DNA of 50,647 bases, taken from Soehngenia longivitae (GTDB taxonomy: Bacteria; Bacillota; Clostridia; Tissierellales; Tissierellaceae). The stretch lies in assembly GCF_004684055.1 (NCBI RefSeq), contig NZ_SRIB01000012.1:1-50647 (forward strand), given 5' to 3'. The first letter of the stretch is position 1; every line of letters begins with the position of its first letter. The notes under the pieces were generated by a model. That model was given only the letters and a program-made list of their open reading frames with translations. It was not told where the DNA came from and searched no databases. Shown here piece by piece: positions 9,885 through 19,258 of this stretch. Made by a program: the position numbers and the translations under genes.

Positions 9885-10865
9885 TTATTCCCATCTTAAA
9901 TCTTTTCCATAAAATTTAAGTGGTAAAAATTTATCTGATATTCTTGAAAAAACTCTATCTGTATAAACCGATGAAAGTTCATTTGGTGTCAAATTTGTCG
10001 ATATTATAGTCTTTTTATTTTTCAATATTCTAGTGTTTACTATATTGAAAATCTCAGCATTTGTAAAAGTATTTGTTATCTCTGTCCCTAAATCGTCTAT
10101 TATAAGGAGATCGCATTCAAATAGAAGATTATACTCAAACTCGCTCATTTCACTCATTTCAGCCCTAAATCTCCTATTGCTCAATAGTTCCAGTATTGTG
10201 AAGGCCGTTTGATATATTACTATTTTATTCTTGTCTAATAGCGCTTTAGCAATACAACTGCAAAGATATGTTTTCCCCAGTCCTGTCGTGCCATAAAATA
10301 GCAAGTTAGGTGCATTTGGTTTATCAAAATCCGCTACAAAACTCTCTGCAATGCTCAATATATCAAGCATATTCTCCCTAGGAGTGAGCTTTTCATCTTC
10401 AAATGGTTCATTGCTAAATACATTTATGTCAAAGTTCTTAAAATTCTCTTTTTCTAATATAGTTTCCAAATTGGACATCTTATATGCTCTGTTTATGAGG
10501 GATTGCATTAAACAATGACATTTGTTCCCATCTTCAAGATATCCTGTGTCTTTGCATTTATCACAGTCGTATTTTAATTCCAAATAATCTATTGGGATAT
10601 TTGCCTCACTTAATATATAGGCTTTTTCCATCTTTAGCTTATCAATTTCTTCCTTTGTTTTTTGAACTATTTTTTCATTATCATCAGGATTTGATAGAAT
10701 TTCTTTTGCCATTTTTAATGATGTCAGTTTTATTTTGTCGTCTATTTCTTTTACTTTAGGTATCATTTTGTAGATTTTGTTTTGCCTTGTTATGAGCGAC
10801 CTCTTGTTTTTATCTCTCTTTCTTTCAAATTCCTCTTCTATCTCTTTAAACAGGGGATTAGCCAT
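9885..10865 (-). CDS. dnaI: DnaI/DnaC-type helicase loader ATPase
   Basis: A 326-residue AAA+ ATPase expected to load the DnaB helicase at the origin. The N-terminal ~95 residues are charged and helical, for helicase contact. A cysteine cluster (C101, C104, C116, C118) suggests a zinc site, as in DnaI. The Walker A motif is GTTGLGKT (about 192-199) and Walker B is LLIIDDLGTE. The C-terminus contains the arginine-rich RVFSRISDKF sensor region. The gene overlaps the dnaD-like gene by 8 bp, so translation is coupled. An IstB-type transposition ATPase is excluded by the zinc cluster and the context beside dnaB and dnaD. Confidence 0.92.
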   Translation of the reverse strand: MANPLFKEIEEEFERKRDKNKRSLITRQNKIYKMIPKVKEIDDKIKLTSLKMAKEILSNPDDNEKIVQKTKEEIDKLKMEKAYILSEANIPIDYLELKYDCDKCKDTGYLEDGNKCHCLMQSLINRAYKMSNLETILEKENFKNFDINVFSNEPFEDEKLTPRENMLDILSIAESFVADFDKPNAPNLLFYGTTGLGKTYLCSCIAKALLDKNKIVIYQTAFTILELLSNRRFRAEMSEMSEFEYNLLFECDLLIIDDLGTEITNTFTNAEIFNIVNTRILKNKKTIISTNLTPNELSSVYTDRVFSRISDKFLPLKFYGKDLRWE

Positions 10866-11925
10866 TTACATCACCTTTTGTATTTTTTTGATAGTTCTCT
10901 CTTTTTTTCTTAAATATCTCTTCTAACTCTTCTTTAGTGTAGTTATTGCTCCTCTGTTCAAAATTGTGAAATCTATTTTGAGTTTTTTTGTTTTTATTGG
11001 CAGAGTTCACCTTCACTTTTTCTTTTACTTCTTTTTTATCAAACTGATCAATATCTTCTACTGTTTTAAACCCTTTCTTATGCCAATCGGTGATCACTCC
11101 GTCTATGTATTTTACAGTAGGATACATCACATTACTTGCTTTTTCACACCCTTTTAACACAACTTCTAACGAATATCCATATTCATCAAACCATTTGTTT
11201 ATTAGTTTAAAATCGCCTACATTAACTCCTTTATGTGACAGCCCCAATGCTTTCATGACCTTTTGATATCTATAGTATTTTTCATCTTCGTTTTTAAAAT
11301 AATCAATTACTGAATCGATATTTGTAAGTCCCAAGTCATACCAATTTCTAATGATACCCTCAACGTACTTTATACTTCTCTTTCCCTTTATTTCACAAGA
11401 ATAGTTAAAAGCTTTCTCAATGACATCTGGATTCATATTGTATTCCTTTATCCATCTTATTATTTCCATTTTTTCTGTTGGTTGAAGACCCCTATGCATC
11501 AAATAATCTATATTTGTAAACATATTGTTTATTGATGGTATTTGATTAGCTTCAATGACTTCTTTTTCTAATACATTTTCTTCTTTTTCTTCCTTATTCT
11601 TCTTAAAGTTGTTTTTAATATATAGCTGTTTTAAATTTAGAAATGTGACTTTATGGTTTACTCCCTCGCCTTCTTTTTTAATAATACCCTTACTCTCCCA
11701 AAAATCCCAAGCTCTTAGTACATCTTCTAGCGGAATGTCTAAATGCTTTGCAATAGTTTTATTATTTACCTCTATGTTTAAATCTCTATCATGAGCGTAT
11801 TTATATCCCAACAGGTAAACTTTTACATATGTCCCATTTGCCATGGGCATAAAATCATTTAAAAATATATTTTCTATAGGAGTATCCCCTAAGTCCATAT
11901 CAGTTGTTTCAAGCGTAAAATCCAT
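10858..11925 (-). CDS. DnaD/DnaB-domain replication initiation protein
   Basis: About 355 residues. An N-terminal winged-helix part (roughly 1-85, with NKTIAKHLDIPLEDVLRAWDFWE) is followed by a lysine/glutamate-rich linker and two DnaD C-terminal-like domains. Each domain ends in the diagnostic tyrosine/tryptophan pattern, YVEGIIRNWYDLG and YIDGVITDWHKKG. Firmicute DnaD/DnaB proteins remodel origin DNA and help recruit the helicase with DnaI, which is encoded just downstream with overlapping reading frames. I prefer the ATG at 11925, preceded by GGGGAG, over the one at 11937. The start overlaps the end of the GNAT gene. Confidence 0.9.
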   Translation of the reverse strand: MDFTLETTDMDLGDTPIENIFLNDFMPMANGTYVKVYLLGYKYAHDRDLNIEVNNKTIAKHLDIPLEDVLRAWDFWESKGIIKKEGEGVNHKVTFLNLKQLYIKNNFKKNKEEKEENVLEKEVIEANQIPSINNMFTNIDYLMHRGLQPTEKMEIIRWIKEYNMNPDVIEKAFNYSCEIKGKRSIKYVEGIIRNWYDLGLTNIDSVIDYFKNEDEKYYRYQKVMKALGLSHKGVNVGDFKLINKWFDEYGYSLEVVLKGCEKASNVMYPTVKYIDGVITDWHKKGFKTVEDIDQFDKKEVKEKVKVNSANKNKKTQNRFHNFEQRSNNYTKEELEEIFKKKRENYQKNTKGDVNG

Positions 11926-12529
11926 CTTTCTCCCCATCCTTAAATAGACTAAAAAACTTATGTCTAGTCAATTTCATCCTGAATATCTGTTGATATATTA
12001 TACCATCTTCTATCACAAAAGCATCTCTTTTTTCCACGAAATATGGATTTCTTATATCTAAACTCTGCTCAGGGAAAACATCTAGATAATATGCTATTTT
12101 TTGAAAGCCTATCTTTTGATATAGATGATATGCTCTGTCATTAAATTCTGCCACTTCTAAGTATAGTGTTAGCATTTTCATCTTCCCAAAATAATATGGT
12201 AAAAATGTCATGAATGTTTCCGTGCCATACCCCATGTCTAAAAAATTAGGATCAAACACTATCCCAAGATATGCACTTCTAAATATGTATTTCTTGTCCT
12301 TTATTCCGAAATACCCTATTAAAATTCCATTTTCATTTCTCACACTATAATAGTGATTTCTAAGAGGCTTTGTCTTTATATTGTACCATTTCTTAATATC
12401 TGAATCGGTTCTGAAAGGGAAATTGTAATCAGCTAATAGCACATTTTCATGTTTTCCCCAATTGACCATCTCATATACATCTTCTAGCTTTAAATCTTCA
12501 ATGGTTATTCTTTTGCCTTTAAGCTTCAT
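11909..12529 (-). CDS. GNAT family N-acetyltransferase
   Basis: About 206 residues of the RimJ/RimL-like GNAT type. The N-terminus RITIEDLKLEDVYEMVNWG is typical. The acetyl-CoA binding region is LGIVFDPNFLDMGYGTETFM, where the usual Q/RxxGxG/A loop appears as a variant. LEVAEFNDRAYHLYQKIGFQ is the closing motif. The acceptor could be a protein N-terminus or a small amine. The ATG at 12529 is chosen because GGAGGTTAAT precedes it; the upstream ATG lies inside that site. It sits between dnaB and the dnaD-like gene, with its start overlapping the dnaD-like gene's neighbourhood by only 17 bp at the other end. Confidence 0.82.
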   Translation of the reverse strand: MKLKGKRITIEDLKLEDVYEMVNWGKHENVLLADYNFPFRTDSDIKKWYNIKTKPLRNHYYSVRNENGILIGYFGIKDKKYIFRSAYLGIVFDPNFLDMGYGTETFMTFLPYYFGKMKMLTLYLEVAEFNDRAYHLYQKIGFQKIAYYLDVFPEQSLDIRNPYFVEKRDAFVIEDGIIYQQIFRMKLTRHKFFSLFKDGEKDGFYA

Positions 12530-12540
12530 ATTAACCTCCA

Positions 12541-12567
12541 AAAAAGCTTCGAAGTTCCCCCCGAAGC
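12541..12567 (-). terminator. Probable terminator between dnaB and the GNAT gene
   Basis: Minus-strand stem GCTTCG/CGAAGC (12567-12562 and 12551-12546) with a G-rich loop, followed by six T residues. The T-run abuts the ribosome binding site of the GNAT gene. Leaky termination could lower expression of the loader genes downstream. Confidence 0.65.
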
Positions 12568-12596
12568 CTTTAATAAGTCACAAATAATTAATGCTT

Positions 12597-13937
12597 TTAT
12601 TGGCCATCCATGTACCTTTCTAGATTTAAAAACTTCGTATACTCTTTCTTAAATGCTAGTTCTACTTTTCCTGTAGGTCCATTTCTGTGTTTTGCTATGA
12701 TTATTTCCCCGATATTTTTCTTTTCCGAGTCTTCATTGTAATAGTCATCTCTATATAAGAATAATACTACATCTGCATCTTGTTCGATTGCTCCAGATTC
12801 TCTCAAGTCTGAAAGTATAGGCCTATGATCAGATCTTAATTCAGGTGCTCTTGAGAGCTGAGATAAAGCAAGTACTGGGCATTCCATCTCTTTTGCAATT
12901 GCTTTTAATCCTCTTGATATAGCTGAAATTTCTTGTTGCCTATTCTCAGATTTAGAATCAGTTTCAACTAATTGCAAATAATCTATTACAATTAGGTCAA
13001 TGCCTTTCTCTACTTTCATTCTCCTGCATTTAGCTTTCATTTCCATTAGCGATATACCTGCAGTATCATCAATAAATATGTTCATCTTAGAAAGTGGAGC
13101 CATAGAGTTTACTACTTGGATCCACTCATCTTCTGATAAATTTCCACTTATTATTTTCTGCAAATCTACATGAGCTGTAGAACTGATTATTCTTTGGGCA
13201 AGTTGTTCTTTAGACATCTCTAGCGAAAATATAGCTACATTCGCTCCACCTTTTATAGCTGCATTTGTTGCAATATTTATTCCCAAGGCAGTTTTTCCCA
13301 TAGATGGTCTAGCTGCAAGCAAAATCAAATCTGATTTTTGAAGTCCTGATAGCTTCAAATCAATATCTGTAAATCCTGTAGTAAGTCCTGTTAATTCGCC
13401 TTTTTTAGCTGCTCTCTCTTCAATCTGAGAAAAACTCCTCAAAAGCACTTCATTTATAGGGTAAAACCCTTTGTTGTGTACCCCTTGAGTAATGTCAAAT
13501 ATGTCTTTTTCTGCCTTCTCCAATATGAGATTGACTTCTTTATTGTCTTGGTAAGCAAGACTCATTATCTCATCACTTGATTTAATAAGTCTTCTAAGGA
13601 TTGATTTTTCTTTTACTATTTCACAATAATACTTTGTATTTGCAGCTGAAACAACAGAAATAGATAAATCTGCGAGGTAAGAAATCCCCCCAACACTTTC
13701 TAGAGTTTGTCTCTTCCTAAGTTCTTCAGACAAAGTCACTAAGTCTACTGGTTCGTTTCTATTGTATAGTGAAATAATTGCTTTAAAAATCTCTTGATTT
13801 ACTTCTTTATAAAAGTCTTCAGGCTTTAATATCTCTAGTGCAGTATTTACCGCCTCTTTGTCTAAGAGCATAGCTCCTATAACTGATTCCTCAGCTTCAG
13901 TGTTATTTGGAGGAATTCTTCCTAATGTTGTGTCCAA
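12597..13937 (-). CDS. dnaB: Replicative DNA helicase DnaB
   Basis: A 446-residue hexameric 5'-3' helicase of the replication fork. The N-terminal domain starts PPNNTEAEESVIGAMLLD. The RecA-like C-terminal domain has Walker A in AARPSMGKTALG, Walker B in LIVIDYLQLV, and the DnaB region SRGLKAIAKEMECPVLALSQLSR. The length is normal with no intein. The start is TTG at 13937, with GAGGTGG before it. It follows rplI by 12 bp, the order usual in Firmicutes, and is followed by a probable terminator. Confidence 0.98.
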   Translation of the reverse strand: MDTTLGRIPPNNTEAEESVIGAMLLDKEAVNTALEILKPEDFYKEVNQEIFKAIISLYNRNEPVDLVTLSEELRKRQTLESVGGISYLADLSISVVSAANTKYYCEIVKEKSILRRLIKSSDEIMSLAYQDNKEVNLILEKAEKDIFDITQGVHNKGFYPINEVLLRSFSQIEERAAKKGELTGLTTGFTDIDLKLSGLQKSDLILLAARPSMGKTALGINIATNAAIKGGANVAIFSLEMSKEQLAQRIISSTAHVDLQKIISGNLSEDEWIQVVNSMAPLSKMNIFIDDTAGISLMEMKAKCRRMKVEKGIDLIVIDYLQLVETDSKSENRQQEISAISRGLKAIAKEMECPVLALSQLSRAPELRSDHRPILSDLRESGAIEQDADVVLFLYRDDYYNEDSEKKNIGEIIIAKHRNGPTGKVELAFKKEYTKFLNLERYMDGQ

Positions 13938-13949
13938 ATTTTACCACCT

Positions 13950-14396
13950 CTACAGTGCAACTGCATTTATCTTAAGCTTAGCTACAATATCTTGATATAG
14001 CTTTACTTCTGCTTCAAATTCGCCTAATGATTTTATGTTTTCCTTTAATTCAATTTTTCTCTTATCTATGTCTATGCCATGTTGTTCTTTTAAGTTGTTT
14101 GCTATGTCCAATGCTGTGATTGAGCCAAATAGCCTCCCTTGGCTTCCTGTCTTAACTTTCAATGTGACAGTTAGATTTTCTAATCTTTCTTTCATTTCAT
14201 TTGCAGATTCAATTTCTTGTTGAATCTTTTTTGCCTCATCCTTTTTTCTTTCTTCCCATTTCTTTAAATTTTCTTCATTTGCTTCAACAGCTAAATTTTT
14301 AGGAAAGAGAAAATTTCTAGCATATCCATCTTTTGAATTAACTAAATCTCCTTCTTTACCTAACCCTTTTACATCTTTTAATAAAATTACTTTCAT
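13950..14396 (-). CDS. rplI: 50S ribosomal protein L9
   Basis: A 148-residue L9 that binds 23S rRNA. The N-terminal domain has the signature [21 protein letters not shown] and ARNFLFP. A long connecting helix rich in lysine and glutamate (about 40-75) leads to a C-terminal domain with GRLFGSIT. It overlaps the gdpP stop by 4 bp (ATGA), showing translational coupling, and precedes dnaB. Confidence 0.98.
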   Translation of the reverse strand: MKVILLKDVKGLGKEGDLVNSKDGYARNFLFPKNLAVEANEENLKKWEERKKDEAKKIQQEIESANEMKERLENLTVTLKVKTGSQGRLFGSITALDIANNLKEQHGIDIDKRKIELKENIKSLGEFEAEVKLYQDIVAKLKINAVAL

Positions 14397-16387
14397 TTCT
14401 CATCACCCTCTTGTAAGTATTTGTCTATAGTTTCTATTAGGATTTTTTCCGCTTCTTCGATTGATACATTATGGAGTTGAGTGCCTGCACTTGTCAAGTG
14501 CCCTCCTCCACCAAGTTTTTCTAGTATAAGTTGAACACTTATATTCCCTAGGCTTCTGCCCGAAATATGAATGCTGTCTTTTAGTTTAGACAATACAAAT
14601 GAAGCTTCAACATTGTTTATATTTAAAAGCTCATTTGCTGCTTGTGCAGCTATCAATATTGAATCGTCCATAGTTTTTTCAAGTCTTCCAATGGCGATCG
14701 AGTCATGGACTAACTTAGCAGACCTTATGACTTCTGCTTTGTTTATAAATGTATTGAAATCATCTCTAAAAAGTTGTTTGACCACTAAAGTATCTGCTCC
14801 CGCTCTTTTGAGTATAGAAGCAGCCTCAAAAGTTCTAACTCCTGTTTGGAAAGTAAAGTTTTTAGTGTCTACTGTGATTCCTGCGAGAAGTGCCTCTGCT
14901 TCAAATTTAGTGATTTTGTTCTCATACCCCATGTATGAGATTATCTCAGTAACAAGCTCTGATGCACTTGATGCATACGGTTCGATATAAACTAACATAG
15001 AATCATCCATGAACTCTGCGCCTCTCCTGTGATGATCTATCACTACAATCTTTGACATAGAATCTATCATTTCTATCGATTCTGCCAAACTAGGTTTGTG
15101 ATTATCCACACTTATCAACAAATCATTTTCTCCGATCATTTCTAAAGCGTTTTGTGTAGATATTAATCTTTCCATGAGTTCAGGACTTTCAGTTTGCATC
15201 AAACTAATCATATTCTTTATAGAAGGATTATCTTCATTAAATATTATATAACCTTCTTTTTTATTTTCAACTACACCCCTTAAAGTGCCAAAAGCAGAAC
15301 CCAGTGCGTCCATGTCAGGATTTTTATGACTCATTATAAATACTTTGTCGCTTTGAGTTATGAGTTGTTTTAAAGCATCCGCCATTACTCTTGCTTTTAC
15401 TTTGTTTCTCTTCTCCACAGCTTTAGATTTTCCACCAAAGAACTCAAATCCACTTCCTGTATTTACTACTGCCTGATCTCCACCTCTACCCAAAGCCACA
15501 TCGATAGATGCTCTAGCATCTTTATAAGAATCAAGTAAACCCTCCTGTTTTTGACTAGCTCCAATACTTAGAGTTATAGGGATTGCATTTCCCATTTTCA
15601 ATTCTCTTAATTGATCTAAAAGTGCAAACCTGCTTTGTTTTATTTTCTCGAAATCCACTTGATTTATGACAATCATGTATTTATCGCTTTCGTATTTTCT
15701 CACAAGTGCATTGTGCTGATTAAAATACTCATTTACCATTCTATCGATTTCAGCCATTAAGATTGGTCTATGTGTATCAGGAGTTGAACTTTTTATATCA
15801 TCATAATTATCAATGAAAGCTAAAATTATAATCGGTCTTTCATTTCTATACGCTCTCGATAATTCGATAAAATCAGTATTATCTACCCAGTACAGTATTG
15901 TGAGGTTTTCTTTGTCATTTTGTCTCTTGTTTTCCAAAAAATTTGGAAACACTTTATAATATCTATTTTTAAATTCTATGTCTATTGGTTCATTTTCCTT
16001 TGCGCTCTTTAGTAAATTTATATTAAAAAGAGGTACCAAGTCAGTAAGAGGTCTGTTAAGTAAATCCTCTTCCTGTGATAGATTTAAAAAAGGTGTATTG
16101 TACCATGTGACTTTCCCCAATTCGTCTATAAATATCATAGGAAATGGCATATTAAATATCGCATGTTTTGTAGCTGAATCAAAAGTGTTCGATAATTCTT
16201 CAATAGCTCTTTTAAACAAGAGGTTTGTATCTTCGATCAATTTAAAACTATAATACACCATATACCCAATGAATAAAGCCATGATAAAGCTTATTATTGG
16301 CTGATAAAACAACATGATTATCATAAAAGCCAAGGATATAATGATGTAAATGTATAAATCTTTCCAAGAGAACAGTTTGTCTTTCAT
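14393..16387 (-). CDS. gdpP: GdpP-type c-di-AMP phosphodiesterase (PAS, degenerate GGDEF, DHH/DHHA1)
   Basis: A 664-residue membrane phosphodiesterase expected to hydrolyse cyclic di-AMP. Two N-terminal transmembrane helices (about 10-45) are followed by a PAS-like domain (about 65-130) and a GGDEF domain lacking the GGDEF motif (about 170-300). The DHH domain includes [13 protein letters not shown] and VIDHHRRG. The C-terminal DHHA1 domain has [10 protein letters not shown]. All catalytic signatures are present. It sits in the conserved order DUF2232-gdpP-rplI-dnaB. AGGAGG lies before the ATG. Confidence 0.95.
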   Translation of the reverse strand: MKDKLFSWKDLYIYIIISLAFMIIMLFYQPIISFIMALFIGYMVYYSFKLIEDTNLLFKRAIEELSNTFDSATKHAIFNMPFPMIFIDELGKVTWYNTPFLNLSQEEDLLNRPLTDLVPLFNINLLKSAKENEPIDIEFKNRYYKVFPNFLENKRQNDKENLTILYWVDNTDFIELSRAYRNERPIIILAFIDNYDDIKSSTPDTHRPILMAEIDRMVNEYFNQHNALVRKYESDKYMIVINQVDFEKIKQSRFALLDQLRELKMGNAIPITLSIGASQKQEGLLDSYKDARASIDVALGRGGDQAVVNTGSGFEFFGGKSKAVEKRNKVKARVMADALKQLITQSDKVFIMSHKNPDMDALGSAFGTLRGVVENKKEGYIIFNEDNPSIKNMISLMQTESPELMERLISTQNALEMIGENDLLISVDNHKPSLAESIEMIDSMSKIVVIDHHRRGAEFMDDSMLVYIEPYASSASELVTEIISYMGYENKITKFEAEALLAGITVDTKNFTFQTGVRTFEAASILKRAGADTLVVKQLFRDDFNTFINKAEVIRSAKLVHDSIAIGRLEKTMDDSILIAAQAANELLNINNVEASFVLSKLKDSIHISGRSLGNISVQLILEKLGGGGHLTSAGTQLHNVSIEEAEKILIETIDKYLQEGDEK

Positions 16388-16397
16388 AAAATACCTC

Positions 16398-17348
16398 CTA
16401 TGACTTTCTAGGCCTTTTTAGTTTTCTCAAATCAAATATCATGTCGATGCAGCCTAGAATAGTAATTGGCGTCAACAACGGTGCTAATAAAACGATCAAA
16501 ACTATTAAAATAGCTCTTAAAAAAGTCTTCGTCTTTCTCTTCTTTAAGAAAAAATCTACCACACTAAGTCCTTGCAATATAAAAATTAGTCCCAATACCG
16601 CAGTCAAGTTGATCAATAAAACATCGTATGTTACACCATCTATGTTTCTAAGGATGAGCATGAGAATAAATACACTGAACACTCCTATGCCAAAGTTTGA
16701 AGGCACGCTAAATCTACTAAAAGGAGCAATTTCTCGAATCCCTATCCCCAATTTTCTCAAGGTGTATTTTGCTATATTATAGTTTATATACCCAATGGCG
16801 AGTGCATATACAATCAATATGCTAGGAAGTATCTGTAGTATGTAATTGTAAACATTCTCTTGAGTGATTTTAAAATTTTCTATAACTTCTTGCTCTAAGT
16901 TCATGCTTTCTAAAATATCTATCTGTGTTGCCAATTGATTATCTAAAAACTGTTTTAATTGATGAGTAAAATCCAACTCACTTCCCGCAGTAAGTGCATT
17001 TAAAGAAATCAAAAGGCACAAAAAAAGCACGAGTGAAGATATTAGAATTACATCTTTAGGTTTTTTTCTAAGTTTTATGGCATAGCTAAACACTATGGAC
17101 ATAGGTAGTATTTGAATTAATATCATCAATCCATAAAATCTATCAATTAAAATTAACACTAGTAAAGCTATTATAAGAGATATAATTGATTCTTTAAAAC
17201 TGTATTTAATAGAAAAAACACAAGCAACTGCAGGTATTAAAAAAATCAAATTCCCAAATGCAAATCTCGAAAGCATAGCAATAAGTAGAATAATTATGAT
17301 CTCTAAAATCAGTTCTATATTTATTTTTTTCTGTGTCTCGTTGTTCAA
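16398..17348 (-). CDS. DUF2232 (YybS-like) membrane protein
   Basis: About 316 residues with eight or so hydrophobic segments. It fits the YybS/DUF2232 family, which is almost always encoded just upstream of gdpP in Firmicutes, as here with 10 bp between them. Its function is not established; transporter-like folds have been suggested. I choose the TTG at 17348, because GAGGTG lies six bases before it and the in-frame GTG at 17357 falls inside that ribosome binding site. The C-terminal tail is strongly basic (RKLKRPRKS). Confidence 0.85.
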   Translation of the reverse strand: MNNETQKKINIELILEIIIILLIAMLSRFAFGNLIFLIPAVACVFSIKYSFKESIISLIIALLVLILIDRFYGLMILIQILPMSIVFSYAIKLRKKPKDVILISSLVLFLCLLISLNALTAGSELDFTHQLKQFLDNQLATQIDILESMNLEQEVIENFKITQENVYNYILQILPSILIVYALAIGYINYNIAKYTLRKLGIGIREIAPFSRFSVPSNFGIGVFSVFILMLILRNIDGVTYDVLLINLTAVLGLIFILQGLSVVDFFLKKRKTKTFLRAILIVLIVLLAPLLTPITILGCIDMIFDLRKLKRPRKS

Positions 17349-17433
17349 AATATTCACCTCAAAATTATATGTACTACTTATTGATTATATTATATTAGTA
17401 GAATAAATAAAAGCATAATTCAATTATAAAAAA

Positions 17434-17452
17434 AGAGAGGCTCGCCCTCTCT
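17434..17452 (-). terminator. Terminator after rpsR
   Basis: A 7-bp stem AGAGAGG/CCTCTCT followed on the minus strand by a T-run. It overlaps the rpsR stop. It likely trims the rpsF-ssb-rpsR transcript and sets downstream genes at a lower level. Confidence 0.8.
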
Positions 17453-17676
17453 TAGTCTTGAGTGTATGGCAACAAAGCAACTTGTCTTGCCCTTTTGATG
17501 GCAATTGTAAGTTCTCTTTGATGCTTTGCACAGTTTCCTGAAACTCTTCTAGGTAATATCTTACCTCTTTCAGTGACATATTTTTTAAGTTTGTTAACAT
17601 CTTTATAGTCTATATGTGATGATTTATCAGCACAAAAAGCGCAAACTTTTTTTCTTGGTTTATATCTTCTTTGCAT
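17452..17676 (-). CDS. rpsR: 30S ribosomal protein S18
   Basis: A 74-residue S18, which binds 16S rRNA as a heterodimer with S6. The conserved core [38 protein letters not shown] is complete. The N-terminus has a CAFCADK pair of cysteines and an upstream arginine/lysine cluster, as in zinc-type S18. It is third in the rpsF-ssb-rpsR operon. AGGAGGGG precedes the ATG. Confidence 0.98.
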   Translation of the reverse strand: MQRRYKPRKKVCAFCADKSSHIDYKDVNKLKKYVTERGKILPRRVSGNCAKHQRELTIAIKRARQVALLPYTQD

Positions 17677-17693
17677 CTTTTCCCCTCCTTTGA

Positions 17694-18134
17694 CTAAAAT
17701 GGGATGTCGTCATTGTCGGTAGGATGAAATCCATCAATTCCATTAAAAAAGTCGTCATCATCATTTGAAGGAGTGCTTTGTTTATTTGCATTATCTCCCC
17801 ACTCTAAAAATTCAACACTATTTGCAACTACTTCAGTAATATATCTTCTTGTTCCATCTTTTGCTTCGTAGTTTCTAGTTTGAATTCTTCCTGAAACACC
17901 TACTAGTTTACCTTTTGTAAGGAAATTCGCACAGTTTTCAGCAACTTTTCCCCATACGACTATATTTATAAAATCTGCAGTTGGCTGATTTTTTAATTCC
18001 ATTTCGCTCTTTTTCTCTCTCGAAAGTCCTTTGTCAACAGCTAATGTAAATGTGGAAACAGCAGTACCAGTATTAGGTATATATCTCAACTCTGGATCTT
18101 TTGTAAGCCTACCAATCAATACAACATTATTCAT
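17694..18134 (-). CDS. ssb: Single-stranded DNA-binding protein
   Basis: About 146 residues. The OB fold (about 1-105) includes [17 protein letters not shown] and [19 protein letters not shown] short disordered acidic linker leads to the C-terminal DDIPF tail that recruits replication and repair partners. I start at the ATG at 18134; the ATG at 18146 overlaps its own ribosome binding site. It lies between rpsF (20 bp) and rpsR (17 bp), the standard bacterial order. Confidence 0.97.
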   Translation of the reverse strand: MNNVVLIGRLTKDPELRYIPNTGTAVSTFTLAVDKGLSREKKSEMELKNQPTADFINIVVWGKVAENCANFLTKGKLVGVSGRIQTRNYEAKDGTRRYITEVVANSVEFLEWGDNANKQSTPSNDDDDFFNGIDGFHPTDNDDIPF

Positions 18135-18154
18135 GTATTTCACCATCCCTTGGT

Positions 18155-18439
18155 TTACTCTTCAATTTTAGTTATCATATGTCTCATAATACCTTCTGAA
18201 ATCTTAGAAACCCTGTCTAATTCCTTAGCAATATCTGGACCAGCTTCAAAGTTTACTAATACATAGTACCCTTCAGCATAATCATCGATAAGGTATGCAA
18301 GCTTTCTTAAACCCCATTCATCAATAGTTTCAACTTTACCATCTGTTTCAACGATACTTTTTAGCCTATCCATGACGGTATTTCTTTTCTCTTCTTCATA
18401 ATTAGGGTAAAAGATTAACATCATTTCATACTTTCTCAT
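18155..18439 (-). CDS. rpsF: 30S ribosomal protein S6
   Basis: A 94-residue S6 that pairs with S18 on the 30S platform. The opening [13 protein letters not shown] and the motifs [20 protein letters not shown] are diagnostic. A strong AAGGAGGTG precedes the ATG. It is the first gene of the long minus-strand run, directly behind a promoter and a structured leader. Confidence 0.98.
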   Translation of the reverse strand: MRKYEMMLIFYPNYEEEKRNTVMDRLKSIVETDGKVETIDEWGLRKLAYLIDDYAEGYYVLVNFEAGPDIAKELDRVSKISEGIMRHMITKIEE

Positions 18440-18448
18440 TTTTTCACC

Positions 18449-18490
18449 TCCTTATGGACTATCGGCTCTATCTATATAATAGAGCAAGGA
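18449..18490 (-). promoter_or_regulatory. Structured rpsF leader, candidate S6:S18 autoregulatory site
   Basis: On the minus strand an inner stem GCTCTAT/ATAGAGC (18485-18479 and 18471-18465) is followed at once by CCG. An outer pairing TCCTT (18490-18486) with AAGGA (18453-18449) would cover the rpsF ribosome binding site. S6:S18 is known to bind a bulged hairpin with a CCG element in rpsF leaders of many bacteria. The match here is by eye. Confidence 0.55.
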
Positions 18491-18500
18491 ACACTTACAT

Positions 18501-18529
18501 AGTATAACACAACACATATTTTACTGCAA
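18501..18529 (-). promoter_or_regulatory. Promoter of the rpsF operon
   Basis: TTGCAG (18529-18524) and TATACT (18506-18501) with a 17-bp spacer on the minus strand, just ahead of the rpsF leader. Confidence 0.7.
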
Positions 18530-18571
18530 ATAATTTTTTGCCTGTGATAGTATCTTGCTTGTGTTTTTGTT

Positions 18572-18598
18572 TTGATAATGATATTTTGTATATATAAT
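18572..18598 (+). promoter_or_regulatory. Candidate promoter for the lipoprotein gene
   Basis: TTGATA (18572-18577) and TATAAT (18593-18598) on the plus strand with a short 15-bp spacer. TAATCT slightly downstream gives 17 bp. It lies back to back with the rpsF promoter. Confidence 0.4.
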
Positions 18599-18680
18599 CT
18601 AACATAGTTTTTAAATACATATATTTATATCCATTTTATTAAATCGTAATAAAAACGAGGGAAGGAGGTTTGTGGGTATT

Positions 18681-19115
18681 ATGACTAAGCTTAAAAATTT
18701 TTTAATAGCAACTTGCTTGATTTGTCTATGTGTTGGTTTATCAGCTTGTAACAATTCAGAAAGTGATTCTGATATATCGGAACTATCGCCAGCAGATATT
18801 ACAGAAGCATTTTTCTCTGCTTTTGAAAGCTCTGATTATGAAACAATGAAATCATATTGTACAGAATCATGTATTGAAGATTATTTTCATGGTGATAATG
18901 TATTTGGCATGATATGGGCAAAAGCAGTAAATATTGAAAAAGAACCCGTAGTTTCAGAATATCAAGAAAATAAGGTTTTTATTTTGGTTAGTGTTGAAAT
19001 GGAAACTGCAAAAACTTCAGCCTTATATCCAGAGTCAGAAACATCTTTTTTTGTTGTGTTAGAAGAAGTAGAAGAAGATTCTTTTCTTATTGATGGTTTT
19101 GTAACAGGCTTGTAG
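18681..19115 (+). CDS. Putative lipoprotein with NTF2-like/DUF4829-like domain
   Basis: About 144 residues. A lipoprotein signal peptide ends at LSAC (cysteine at about residue 23), and the mature part is acidic. The pattern DITEAFFSAFESSDYETMKSYCTE is typical of small NTF2-like or DUF4829-type extracellular domains, but I cannot name a function. GAAGGAGG lies 12 bp before this ATG and only 3 bp before an in-frame GTG at 18672, so the start is uncertain. It is the first plus-strand gene of the accessory patch and stands alone. Confidence 0.68.
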   Translation: MTKLKNFLIATCLICLCVGLSACNNSESDSDISELSPADITEAFFSAFESSDYETMKSYCTESCIEDYFHGDNVFGMIWAKAVNIEKEPVVSEYQENKVFILVSVEMETAKTSALYPESETSFFVVLEEVEEDSFLIDGFVTGL

Positions 19116-19258
19116 TTGGTTTGTATTAAATGGAACTATGAAAAACTCGTAAAAAGACCAAAATTGATTAATATAATTATGATCTCGAAAAAATTTTAGT
19201 TAATCATCATACAATAATGGATACATATAGTTTCACGCTAAGATGGGGGTATGAATAA

